Shown here: positions 26,450 through 34,479 of the stretch, piece by piece
Numbering within the stretch: position 1 is the stretch's first letter
How the letters are laid out: every line of letters begins with the position of its first letter
NCBI GenBank assembly: GCA_937138255.1
Contig: CAKZOU010000032.1
Span: forward strand, 62,001 to 126,000
Direction: 5' to 3'
DNA: 64,000 nt
Origin: an uncultured Paracoccaceae bacterium
GTDB taxonomy: Bacteria; Pseudomonadota; Alphaproteobacteria; Rhodobacterales; Rhodobacteraceae
Notes under the pieces: model-generated
Told to the model about the DNA's origin: nothing
What the model saw: only the letters and a program-made list of their open reading frames with translations
The model's database searches: none
Translations under genes and position numbers: made by a program

Positions 26450-27286
26450 TTAAGAAAGCCCTATGAGGATGACGCCAAAGCAGACAGTCGCAGCGGCAAT
26501 CAGGCGCTGGCGCCTCGGCTCCTCGCCGAACCAGATCACCCCGAAAAGTGCGGCAAAGATCACCGAGGTTTCGCGCATGGCCGAGACCATGCCGATTGGA
26601 GCGATGGTCTTGGCATAAAGCGCCATGGCATAGGCCGCGCCGGAAATCACGCCCCCGGCAAGCCCGATGATCACCGTCCGCCCGCTCATCGCGCGAAGCC
26701 GCTTGTGCCGGGTGCCAAGAACAAACGCCGCGACAAAGATCTCGGCAGTGAAGAGCCAGGCGACATAGGCAAGCGCCTCTTGCGAAGCGCGCACGCCAAT
26801 GCCATCCGCCACGGAATAGGCGGCAACAGTGAGCGCCGTGCCGAAGGCCGCCAGAATGCTGCCTTTGTGCGCATGACCAAGGCGCGAGGGCCGCGCCAAC
26901 AGGAATATCCCGCCCGAAATTGCCCCAATCCCCGCCCAAGCCAGCGGCGGCAACACCTCGCCCACAGTCGCCCAGGCCCCGAGCGCGACCAAGAGGGGAG
27001 CCGCCCCCCGGGCAATGGGATAGACGACCGAAAGATCGCCGCTTCGATAGGCGAGGTTTAGCAGGTAATAATAGCCCCAGTGGATCACCGTCGAGAGAGC
27101 GATGAATATCCAAGAGGCCGGATCAGGCGCCGGCAGGTTCATCGCCAGCGCAACACCAGGGATCACATGGCCAAGTGCTATGAGGCCAAGCATCACCGTC
27201 CGGTCGCCCGCGCCCTTGATCAATGCGTTCCAAAGCGCGTGCATCAACGCCGCGCAAAGAACGATGGCGATGACGCCTGCGCTCAA
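26450..27286 (-). CDS. EamA/DMT-superfamily transporter
   Basis: A 278-aa membrane protein with ten predicted hydrophobic segments in two EamA repeats (second repeat ISGAAYAMALYAKTIAPIGMV...FGVIWFGEEP). The start overlaps the stop of the PbfA-like gene (ATGA), so it is translationally coupled to aminophosphonate breakdown. It is a candidate carrier for 2-aminoethylphosphonate, its hydroxylated form, or a product; no ABC phosphonate importer is present in this operon. Confidence 0.82.
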   Translation of the reverse strand: MSAGVIAIVLCAALMHALWNALIKGAGDRTVMLGLIALGHVIPGVALAMNLPAPDPASWIFIALSTVIHWGYYYLLNLAYRSGDLSVVYPIARGAAPLLVALGAWATVGEVLPPLAWAGIGAISGGIFLLARPSRLGHAHKGSILAAFGTALTVAAYSVADGIGVRASQEALAYVAWLFTAEIFVAAFVLGTRHKRLRAMSGRTVIIGLAGGVISGAAYAMALYAKTIAPIGMVSAMRETSVIFAALFGVIWFGEEPRRQRLIAAATVCFGVILIGLS

Positions 27287-28629
27287 GCCGTCGCCCCCGC
27301 GATCGCCGTCACCACGATGCCGAGCGCGCGCCCGAGATCGTCGCGCGAAATGGTCAAGGGCGGTGACAGGGTCAGAACCGACCCGGCGCTGATCTTGAAG
27401 GAAAGCCCAGCCGCCAGCGCGGCATAATAGATGCGCTCGGCCAGCTCCGGCGCAGGCGCCCGGCTCTCGCGGCTCTTGACCATTTCGACGCCAAACATCA
27501 GGCCGCGCCCGCGGACATCGCCCACATGGTCGTTCCCCGCCAGCGCCTCGCGCAGCTGGTCCATCGCCCAGCCACCAAGCACTGCCGCCCGCTCGACCAG
27601 TCCCTCTTCCTCGATGATCTCGATCGTCGTCAGCGCCGCCCGCGCCGTCAAAGGGTTCTTCTCATGCGTATAATGGCCGATGGCGAAATCGCCCGCGACG
27701 TTCAGATCCTCCCGCGCGATCACCGCCGCAATCGGCAGGATCCCCCCGCCCAGCGCCTTGCCCAGCGTCACGATATCCGGCGTGATCCCGTCATGCTCGA
27801 AGGCAAACATCCGCCCCGTCTTGCCGAGGCCCGTCGGAATCTCGTCCATGATGAGAAGCGCCCCGTTCCGGTGACAGGCCTCTTGCACCGCTTTCCAATA
27901 GCCCGCCGGCGGCACCACCGGCACCGCCCGCATCGGCTCGGCGATGACAGCGGCCACATCGCCCTCGCGGCCCAGCACATAATCGACCATCTTCGCACAG
28001 GCGAGGCCGCAGCTTTCCGGTCCCGCGTGCCCATAGGCGCAGCGATAACAGTGGAACGGCGCGATATGCTCGGCGCCGGGCAAAAGCGGCCCCGCGATAT
28101 GGCTGCGGAAAGTCGCCTCGCCGCCCACCGAAGAGGCACCAAATCCCGCGCCATGGAAGGCATCCCAGAAACTCAGCGTCTTGAACCGCCCCGTCGCCGC
28201 CCGCGCGAGCCGCAGCGCGACCTCGTTGGCGTCCGAACCGCCGGTGGTAAACAGAACCCGTCCCAGATCGCCCGGCGCGATGGCCTTCAGCTTTTCGGCC
28301 AACGCGACCGAGACCTCATTGGTAAATCGCCGTGGCGAAAAGGGCAGGGTGTCAAGCTGCGACTTGATCGCCGCCACAAGGCGCGGATGGCCATAGCCGA
28401 TGTGATGGACCGAGTTGCCGTGAAAATCCATATACCGTCGCCCGGCGGTATCCTCGATCCAGATCCCCTCGGCCTTGGCGATGGTCGCAACACAAGGCGA
28501 CGACAGCGACTGATGCAAAAAGGCCTGCCCATCCCGCCGCAAGAGTTCGCGGGTCGCTCCGTCCTCCTCCTGCGCGGCCCAGTCGGCCCGCGCCGTCGAG
28601 GTATTGGCCTCGCCCTCGGTATGGCGCAT
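27283..28629 (-). CDS. pbfA: PbfA-like PLP enzyme: (R)-1-hydroxy-2-aminoethylphosphonate ammonia-lyase (class III aminotransferase fold)
   Basis: A 448-aa PLP enzyme of the class III aminotransferase fold, with FTTGGSDANEVALRLAR, LLIMDEIPTGLGKTG and the Schiff-base lysine K291 in TLGKALGGG. Sequence alone would say aminotransferase. The position directly after phnW-phnA-phnY fits PbfA, which eliminates ammonia from (R)-1-hydroxy-2-aminoethylphosphonate to give phosphonoacetaldehyde, the substrate of PhnY. This would widen the pathway to hydroxylated aminophosphonate. A cysteine-rich segment (HCYRCAYGHAGPESCGLAC) near residue 193-211 is unusual for transaminases. Starts 46 bp after phnY. Confidence 0.72.
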   Translation of the reverse strand: MRHTEGEANTSTARADWAAQEEDGATRELLRRDGQAFLHQSLSSPCVATIAKAEGIWIEDTAGRRYMDFHGNSVHHIGYGHPRLVAAIKSQLDTLPFSPRRFTNEVSVALAEKLKAIAPGDLGRVLFTTGGSDANEVALRLARAATGRFKTLSFWDAFHGAGFGASSVGGEATFRSHIAGPLLPGAEHIAPFHCYRCAYGHAGPESCGLACAKMVDYVLGREGDVAAVIAEPMRAVPVVPPAGYWKAVQEACHRNGALLIMDEIPTGLGKTGRMFAFEHDGITPDIVTLGKALGGGILPIAAVIAREDLNVAGDFAIGHYTHEKNPLTARAALTTIEIIEEEGLVERAAVLGGWAMDQLREALAGNDHVGDVRGRGLMFGVEMVKSRESRAPAPELAERIYYAALAAGLSFKISAGSVLTLSPPLTISRDDLGRALGIVVTAIAGATA

Positions 28630-28636
28630 CCCTCGC

Positions 28637-28673
28637 CCCTTCTTTTGGCCCCAAATACTCCCGCCGGAGGCGG
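28637..28673 (-). repeat. Roseobacter-type intergenic palindromic element
   Basis: In the 46-bp gap between phnY and the PbfA-like gene the minus strand reads CCGCCTCCGGCGGGAGTATT followed by TGGGGCCAAAAGAAGG. The first 13 bases form a perfect palindrome. I recall this kind of element as a recurrent intergenic repeat in Rhodobacteraceae genomes. It could act as a weak terminator or processing hairpin between the two genes. Confidence 0.5.
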
Positions 28674-28675
28674 CC

Positions 28676-30121
28676 CTACGGCCAGGGCAGCGAATAGGTC
28701 TTCACGTTGGTGAAAAACTTCATCGCCTCGCTGACCCCTTCTTTCACGCCATTGCCGGAATCCTTGATCCCGCCGAAAGGCGAGGTCTCGATCCGGTAGC
28801 CGGGCTGTTCCCAGATATTCACCGTGCCCACGTTCAGCCCTTCGATAAACGCCTGCATCCGGCGGAAATCGTTGGTGCATACACCGGAGGACAGGCCAAA
28901 GGCGGTCGAGTTGGAAATCCGCATCACCTCGGCATCATTGTCCGGCACCCGAACGATGGGGACAATCGGCCCGAAGGTCTCTTCCATCACCAATTCGCTA
29001 CCATGCGGCACATGATCGACGACGATCGGCGGCAAAAGCGCCCCCTTGCGGCCGGGATCATAGAGCACCTTCGCCCCCTGTGCCTCGGCCATGTAGACGC
29101 GCTTTTCGAAAAGCTCGGCGGCCTTGGAGTGGATCACACAGCCCAACTCGGTCGCCGGATCCATCGGATCGCCAAACCTGATCGCCTTGGCCTTGGCCAG
29201 AACCATCGGCACGAACCGATCCGCCACGCTCTCCTGCACCAGAATGCGCTTCACCGCGGTGCAGCGCTGGCCCGAATTGCCGGTCGCCCCCGCGACCGCA
29301 ATCGTTGCGGCCTTCTCGAGATCGGCATCGTCGAGGTCATTGAGAATGATGATCGGGTCATTGCCGCCAAGCTCGAGCGCCGTGCGCTTATAGCCGGCTT
29401 TGCCTGCGATCATCTTGCCCACCGGCACGCCGCCGGTGAAGGTGATGATGTCGATATTCTCGTTGGTGATCATCTCATCACCAATGTCGACCGGAAGGCC
29501 GGTGACGATCTGGAACATCTCGGGCGGCAGACCGGCCTCATAGAGGATATCAGCCAGAGCAATCGCGGTCAGCGGCGTCAGCTCGGTCGGCTTGCAGACC
29601 ATCTTGTTGTTCGTGGCAATCGACGGCGCGATCTTGTGGCTGACCATGTTCAAGGGGTGATTGAACGGCGTGATGGCCGAAATCGCCCGCACCGGCTCGC
29701 GCTTGGTATAGATCTTCCGCGCCTTGCCGTTGTGCGTCAGGTCACAGGAGAAAATCTGCCCGTCGTCCTGCAAGGCCTGCGCTGCGGCGAAAGTATAGAC
29801 ATCCTGCGCGCGCTTGGTCTCGTAGATGGCGTGCTGCCAGCAGATGCCCAGCTCCAACACCAGCCATTTCGCCAGATACTCGCGCCGCTCGCCGATCAGT
29901 TCGCCGGTGCGCTTGAGGATCTGGCTGCGCTCATAACGGGTGAGCTTGGATTGGTAATTGGCTGCGATCTCGAAGGCGCGGGCTGCGTGCTCGGCTGTGC
30001 CCGCTGGAACGGTGCCGACCAGCTCATCGGTATAGGGATAACGGACCTCGATCACCTTGTCGGTAAAGACCTTCTCGCCCCCGATACGCATTCCCTCGTG
30101 ACGGATTTCGATGTTCGTCAT
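28676..30121 (-). CDS. phnY: Phosphonoacetaldehyde dehydrogenase
   Basis: A 481-aa NAD(P)-dependent aldehyde dehydrogenase: ALELGGNDP with general base E250, and SGQRCTAV with catalytic C287. It oxidises phosphonoacetaldehyde to phosphonoacetate in the cytoplasm. The assignment rests on its place between phnA (12 bp upstream) and the PbfA-like gene, with phnW upstream, and on family resemblance to PhnY; sequence alone gives only the ALDH superfamily. Confidence 0.88.
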   Translation of the reverse strand: MTNIEIRHEGMRIGGEKVFTDKVIEVRYPYTDELVGTVPAGTAEHAARAFEIAANYQSKLTRYERSQILKRTGELIGERREYLAKWLVLELGICWQHAIYETKRAQDVYTFAAAQALQDDGQIFSCDLTHNGKARKIYTKREPVRAISAITPFNHPLNMVSHKIAPSIATNNKMVCKPTELTPLTAIALADILYEAGLPPEMFQIVTGLPVDIGDEMITNENIDIITFTGGVPVGKMIAGKAGYKRTALELGGNDPIIILNDLDDADLEKAATIAVAGATGNSGQRCTAVKRILVQESVADRFVPMVLAKAKAIRFGDPMDPATELGCVIHSKAAELFEKRVYMAEAQGAKVLYDPGRKGALLPPIVVDHVPHGSELVMEETFGPIVPIVRVPDNDAEVMRISNSTAFGLSSGVCTNDFRRMQAFIEGLNVGTVNIWEQPGYRIETSPFGGIKDSGNGVKEGVSEAMKFFTNVKTYSLPWP

Positions 30122-30133
30122 GGTCCCCTCCGA

Positions 30134-31378
30134 TCAAAGTGCCGCAGCGCGGGTGGCGTAGAAGAAGGCGTCGAAATTCCGCAGCTTGGGCGCGTTCGGC
30201 ACCTCGAGCACACGGTTGACGATGAAGGGCACCTCCTGCTCGGTCAGCCCGCCGTGCGAGCGCAGAGGCTCTTTCAGGGCGGCAAGATCGTGCCGGTGGG
30301 CCGAGGTGCCGATGGTCATGTTCACGGTCGAGATCATCGTCAGATCGCCAATCCGGTCGACAGGCAACTCATAGGCCGCCACCGCCTCTTCCTTGGTCAA
30401 AACCTCGAGCATCTGCGGCAGGGCCTTGAGGCGGGCGATGATATCCGCCCGATCCGCGCCTTTCGGCAGATAGGCCGTGGCGAAAGAGCCAAGCGCGCCG
30501 TGGTGGACCACATAGGGATCGGTGATCGGCAGGATCACGCGGGCGGCATCCTTGCCGAGCCATTCGTCCATCAGATCCTGCACATAGATCACCGCAGGCT
30601 CGCCCATGTCGTCATGCTTGGGCTTCATGCCGTGGTCGGCTGTCACGACAATCGCCGCGCCAAGCGCGTCAAGTTCGCCCAGATAGCGGTCGAACATGGC
30701 ATAGAAGTCTTTCGCGCCCTGCTCGTCGGGGGCGAACTTGTGCTGGATGTAATCGGTGGTCGAGAGATACATGACGTCCGGCGCCCACTCTTTGAGAAGC
30801 TTCACGCCAGCGGCAAAGACAAACTCCGAAAGCCCCGCCGAATAGACTTCTGGAACAGGCATCCCGAGCCAGTCGCTCGCCATGTCGATCCCGTGCTCGG
30901 CCTTGGTCGTGGTGCCCGAGCGCTCGGAGGAAAAGGCAATCGCGCGATCCTCGTCAAACCGCAGGCCAGCACCAAGAAGGGCGCGCAGCTTGTCCTTGGC
31001 GGTGACGACCGCGACCCGGGCGCCCGCCTCGTAAAAGCGCGAGAAGATGGTCGGCGCGCGCAGGAAGCGCACATCGTTCATCATCACCTCTTCGCCGGTT
31101 TCGGGATCGTAGAGATAGTTGCCGCAGATGCCATGAACGGCGGGGGGCCGCCCCGTGGCGATGGAAAGGTTGTTGGGGTTGGTGAAAGAGGGGATCACCG
31201 AATGGGCGAGGCGGTCGGTCCCTGCAGCGCGCATCCGCTTGAGGTTGGGCATCAGCCCCTCGGCGATTGCGACGTCGAGGTATTCCGGCTCGCAGCCGTC
31301 AAGGCATATGGCGATGGCGCAGGTTTTCGGGGCGGGGTAGGTGCGATCGTTCGCCGTCACCTCTGTCTGAATGGTCAT
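30134..31378 (-). CDS. phnA: Phosphonoacetate hydrolase
   Basis: A 414-aa alkaline-phosphatase-superfamily enzyme. It has metal ligand D27 in ICLDGCEP, nucleophile T66 in PSFTNPNNLSIATGRPP, and VTADHGMKPKHDD for the second metal site. It cleaves the C-P bond of phosphonoacetate to acetate and phosphate. Absence of a signal peptide puts it in the cytoplasm. It lies 15 bp downstream of phnW and 12 bp upstream of phnY. Phosphonate-monoester or nucleotide pyrophosphatase annotation is the alternative, but the operon is decisive. Confidence 0.9.
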   Translation of the reverse strand: MTIQTEVTANDRTYPAPKTCAIAICLDGCEPEYLDVAIAEGLMPNLKRMRAAGTDRLAHSVIPSFTNPNNLSIATGRPPAVHGICGNYLYDPETGEEVMMNDVRFLRAPTIFSRFYEAGARVAVVTAKDKLRALLGAGLRFDEDRAIAFSSERSGTTTKAEHGIDMASDWLGMPVPEVYSAGLSEFVFAAGVKLLKEWAPDVMYLSTTDYIQHKFAPDEQGAKDFYAMFDRYLGELDALGAAIVVTADHGMKPKHDDMGEPAVIYVQDLMDEWLGKDAARVILPITDPYVVHHGALGSFATAYLPKGADRADIIARLKALPQMLEVLTKEEAVAAYELPVDRIGDLTMISTVNMTIGTSAHRHDLAALKEPLRSHGGLTEQEVPFIVNRVLEVPNAPKLRNFDAFFYATRAAAL

Positions 31379-31393
31379 CGGTATTTCCTTATC

Positions 31394-32575
31394 TCAAGCA
31401 GCAAGTTTCTTGCGTTCTTCCAATGCGGCGGCAGGCGGCGCGGCGCTATCCACGCCCATCTCCGCCAGCGCCTCGCGTGCGGCTTCGACCACGCGGGCCA
31501 TGACGTGTTCATCCATCCGGCCGATAACGCCGATGCGGAAACTTTCCACGACGGTCAGCTTGCCGGGATAGATGATAAAGCCCTTCTGCTTCATCAGATC
31601 ATAGAAGGTCGAAAAGACGAACTTCGGATCGGCGGGGCAGAAGAAGGTGACGATGATGGGCGAGAGCCAGCGGGCCTCGAGCAACGTCTCGAACCCCAGG
31701 CCGCGCATCCCCGCCACCATCACATCACGGTTGCGGGCATAGCGCGCGCCACGAGCGGCGACGCCGCCTTCGGCCTCGTGCAGCTTCAGCGCCTCGATGA
31801 AGGCGGCGACGACATGGGTCGGGGGCGTATAGCGCCACTGACCGGTCTTTTCCATGTTGGCCCACTGGGCGTGAACATCGAGGGCGAGGGAATGGCTCAA
31901 GCCCTTGGAGCTTTCCAGAAGCGCCTTCTTGGCAATGACAAAGCCGAAGCCAGGCACGCCCTCGATGCATTTATTCGCAGAAGACACAAAGGCTTCGAAC
32001 CTGATCTTCGAGGGCTCCAGTGGCACCGCGCCGAAGGCCGACATACTGTCGATCAAGAGCTTGCGTCCCGCGGCATAGGTCGCCTCCGAGATCTCTTCGA
32101 TGGGATTGAGGATGCCCGAACTCGTTTCGCAATGGATGGCGAGGACGTGGGTGATCGCCGGATCTTCGGCCAGAATACGGGCCACCTCGTCGCCGCGCGG
32201 CGGCAGGTAGTCGCCCTTGTCGAGCAAGACTTTCGCGCGGCCCAAGTAGTCCATCGTCGTCGCCGCGCGCAGGCCATAGGCGCCGTTGGCGAGCACCAAG
32301 ACCTTGCCATCGCGGGGCACGAAGCTGCCGAGCATTGCCTCGACGCAGAACGAGCCCGAGCCCTGCATCGGCACGCAGTCGTAGTGTTCCGATCCCTCGC
32401 CGAGAAGCGCCAAGAGGCGGCGGCGCATGTCGCGGGTCATGGCGCGGAAATCGTCGTCCCAGCTGCCCCAGTCTTTCAGCATCGCCTGCTTGACCTCATA
32501 GGCCGTGGTCAGGGGGCCGGGGGTGAGGAGATAGGGTTCGCCCATCTTTGGCGGGGGGAAAGCGTTGGCAGTCAT
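31394..32575 (-). CDS. phnW: 2-aminoethylphosphonate:pyruvate transaminase
   Basis: A 393-aa class V PLP aminotransferase with YLLTPGPLTT at the N-terminus, CVPMQGSGSFCVEAML and PLP lysine K202 in SSANKCIEGVPGFGF, which is characteristic of PhnW. It converts 2-aminoethylphosphonate plus pyruvate to phosphonoacetaldehyde plus alanine. First gene of the catabolic run. I start at ATG 32575, with GGAG 6 nt upstream; the frame is open further upstream but without a good site. Divergent from a LysR gene. Confidence 0.93.
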   Translation of the reverse strand: MTANAFPPPKMGEPYLLTPGPLTTAYEVKQAMLKDWGSWDDDFRAMTRDMRRRLLALLGEGSEHYDCVPMQGSGSFCVEAMLGSFVPRDGKVLVLANGAYGLRAATTMDYLGRAKVLLDKGDYLPPRGDEVARILAEDPAITHVLAIHCETSSGILNPIEEISEATYAAGRKLLIDSMSAFGAVPLEPSKIRFEAFVSSANKCIEGVPGFGFVIAKKALLESSKGLSHSLALDVHAQWANMEKTGQWRYTPPTHVVAAFIEALKLHEAEGGVAARGARYARNRDVMVAGMRGLGFETLLEARWLSPIIVTFFCPADPKFVFSTFYDLMKQKGFIIYPGKLTVVESFRIGVIGRMDEHVMARVVEAAREALAEMGVDSAAPPAAALEERKKLAA

Positions 32576-32646
32576 GGAAGGCTCCGTTCCCGAGGATTCG
32601 AGGCGGAAATTGACGCAAGCCAATCCATATGTAAAATCTTCAAATA

Positions 32647-32660
32647 GTATCATTCGATAC
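32647..32660. promoter_or_regulatory. Inverted repeat in phnW/lysR intergenic region, possible LysR operator
   Basis: GTATCATTCGATAC has perfect 5-bp arms around a 4-bp centre and lies 13 bp before the lysR start, in the 98-bp region divergent to phnW. It has the form of a LysR-type binding site, usually an AT-rich dyad near T-N11-A. The nearby AT-rich stretch probably holds the promoters. Confidence 0.45.
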
Positions 32661-32673
32661 ATGGAAGCTATAT

Positions 32674-33534
32674 ATGCGCTACAGCCAGATCCGCGCCTTT
32701 CATCAGGTGGCCCTGCACGGCGGCTTTTCCCGCGCGGCGGAGATGCTCAACCAGACGCAGCCCGCGCTCTCCGATCAGGTGCGGCGGCTCGAGGAAGAGC
32801 ATGACGTTCTTCTCTTTCACCGCGAGGGGCGGCGCATTCGTCTGACCGAGGCGGGCGAGGCGCTGTTGATCCTCACACGCCGGTTTTTCGAGGCGGAGGA
32901 TGCGATTGCCCAGCATCTCGAACAGTCCCGCAGCGCCTTGGCGGGGCGGCTGCGGATCATGGCCGATTCCGCGCTGCATATCACCGGCGCGCTGGGCCGG
33001 TTTCGGGCGCGGCACCCGGAGGTCTTTGTCGAGATCACGACCGGCAATTCCGAAGAGGTGCTCTCTGCCCTGCGCGCCTACGAGGTCGAGATCGGCATCG
33101 TCGGTAGCGTCGATCCCGCGCCGGACCTCGAGATGTTCGACCTCGGCGAAACCCCCATCGTCGCCATTGCCGCGCGGGGGCTTCTTCCCGCTGGAACCGT
33201 GAGCTTGAGCCTCGCCGATCTGCGCCGCCATCCGCTGGTCTTCCGCGAAAAGGGCTCGCGCACGCGGCAGGGGCTTGAACAGGAGGCCCGCCGTCAAGGC
33301 GTGCGCCTGTCGCCCGCGATTGAGGTCGAGGGGCGCGAGGCGATGCGCGAGGTGGTGGCCTCGGGGGCGGGGATCGGTTTCGTGTCAGAGGCCGAGCAGG
33401 GCTATGATCCGCGGATCGAACGGGTGCTTCTGTCCGGCGTCAGCCTCAGCATGACCGAAACGGTCGTTCACCTCTCGATGCGGCGCGAACTGCCCGTGAT
33501 CCGCGCCTTCATGGCCGAGATTGTGGGGGGCTAA
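32674..33534 (+). CDS. LysR-family regulator of the aminophosphonate operon
   Basis: A 286-aa LysR-type protein with N-terminal winged helix (FHQVALHGGFSRAAEMLNQTQPALSDQVRRLEEEHD) and a C-terminal periplasmic-binding-like effector domain. Divergent orientation to phnW, and a dyad in the shared region, make it the likely activator responding to 2-aminoethylphosphonate or a breakdown product. It overlaps the 3' end of the HisN-like gene by 4 bp, tail to tail. Confidence 0.87.
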   Translation: MRYSQIRAFHQVALHGGFSRAAEMLNQTQPALSDQVRRLEEEHDVLLFHREGRRIRLTEAGEALLILTRRFFEAEDAIAQHLEQSRSALAGRLRIMADSALHITGALGRFRARHPEVFVEITTGNSEEVLSALRAYEVEIGIVGSVDPAPDLEMFDLGETPIVAIAARGLLPAGTVSLSLADLRRHPLVFREKGSRTRQGLEQEARRQGVRLSPAIEVEGREAMREVVASGAGIGFVSEAEQGYDPRIERVLLSGVSLSMTETVVHLSMRRELPVIRAFMAEIVGG

Positions 33535-34331
33535 CCGCGCAAAAGCGCGATCAGGTCGGTGTGCAGTTCGGGCGTGGCGGCGGCGGCCACGCGCACATCT
33601 GATCCCATGCCGAGGGGGTTGCCTTCCCAGTCGGTTATCCTGCCGCCCGCCTCTTCGACAAGGAGGGAAACCGGCAGATAGTCGTAGGGTTCCAGATCGC
33701 AATCCACGACAGCATCAATATGGCCCGAAGCAAGCAGGGCATAGGGCCCACAATCATAGCTGAAGCGGCGCTCGCGACCTGCGGTCATCAGGCGGGCATA
33801 GGCCTCTGGCCAGCCACGCCAGATCTTTTCGCCTTCGTTGATATAGAGCATCGCCTCGCCAAGTCTTTTGCCGCCCGATGTGGCGATGCGCGTATTGCCA
33901 AAGAAGGCACCCTCACCGCGTGCAGCAGAATAGATTTCTGAAAGGGCGGGAAGGTTGACGACCGACGCCTGCATCTGACCGTCAATCATCCGTCCAATCA
34001 GCATTCCGAAAAGCGGATGCCCCGAGATGAAGCTGCGCGTGCCGTCAATGGGGTCGATGATCCACAACCCGCCGCCCGTGCCTCCGGTCTCGCCAAATTC
34101 TTCGCCCAGGATGCCGTCGCCCGGAAATCCCGCAGCAATCAAGCTGCGTAGCTTTTCCTCTACCGCACGGTCAGCCTGTGTCACCGGGCTGTCGTCGGCC
34201 TTGGTCTCGATGCAGAGGCCTTTGCGAAAATATGACAGCGCCAGCGGCGTTGCGGCCTTCGCCATTGCGATTGCCGCTGCGCGAACCTGGGCCGGGTCCG
34301 GGCTGTTGGCAGGGGAGGCGGGGTCATCCAT
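33531..34331 (-). CDS. Inositol-monophosphatase-family phosphatase (histidinol-phosphatase HisN-like)
   Basis: A 266-aa Mg-dependent phosphatase: GEEFGE, LWIIDPIDGTRSFISG and DCDLEPYDYLPVSLLVEEAGG. The PYDYLP variant in place of the WDxA(A/G) motif is typical of the HisN branch (histidinol phosphate phosphatase) rather than SuhB. ATG 34331 has only a weak ribosome site, and the frame continues upstream about 29 codons without a better start. It is divergent from the phosphonate monoester hydrolase-like gene, so a role in handling its phosphoester products is possible. Confidence 0.8.
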   Translation of the reverse strand: MDDPASPANSPDPAQVRAAAIAMAKAATPLALSYFRKGLCIETKADDSPVTQADRAVEEKLRSLIAAGFPGDGILGEEFGETGGTGGGLWIIDPIDGTRSFISGHPLFGMLIGRMIDGQMQASVVNLPALSEIYSAARGEGAFFGNTRIATSGGKRLGEAMLYINEGEKIWRGWPEAYARLMTAGRERRFSYDCGPYALLASGHIDAVVDCDLEPYDYLPVSLLVEEAGGRITDWEGNPLGMGSDVRVAAAATPELHTDLIALLRG

Positions 34332-34479
34332 GTCGGGTCGCAGATGTTGAATGGAAGGTTTTTGAGTGATTACTTCGAGTGCATTCCCATTTGTGCACAG
34401 AATCACACAAAATTCCACATACTTCTTGATCCGACTCGTTTGACGGTATTAGCTCGACCCAAGATCAGGGGGGGGCCGG

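Noticed and set aside
28604-32647. Plus-strand open frame of 1347 codons opposite phnY-phnA-phnW
   Set aside because: Antisense to three well-supported enzymes; composition is Arg/Gly/His-rich low-information sequence with no domain. A high-GC artefact.
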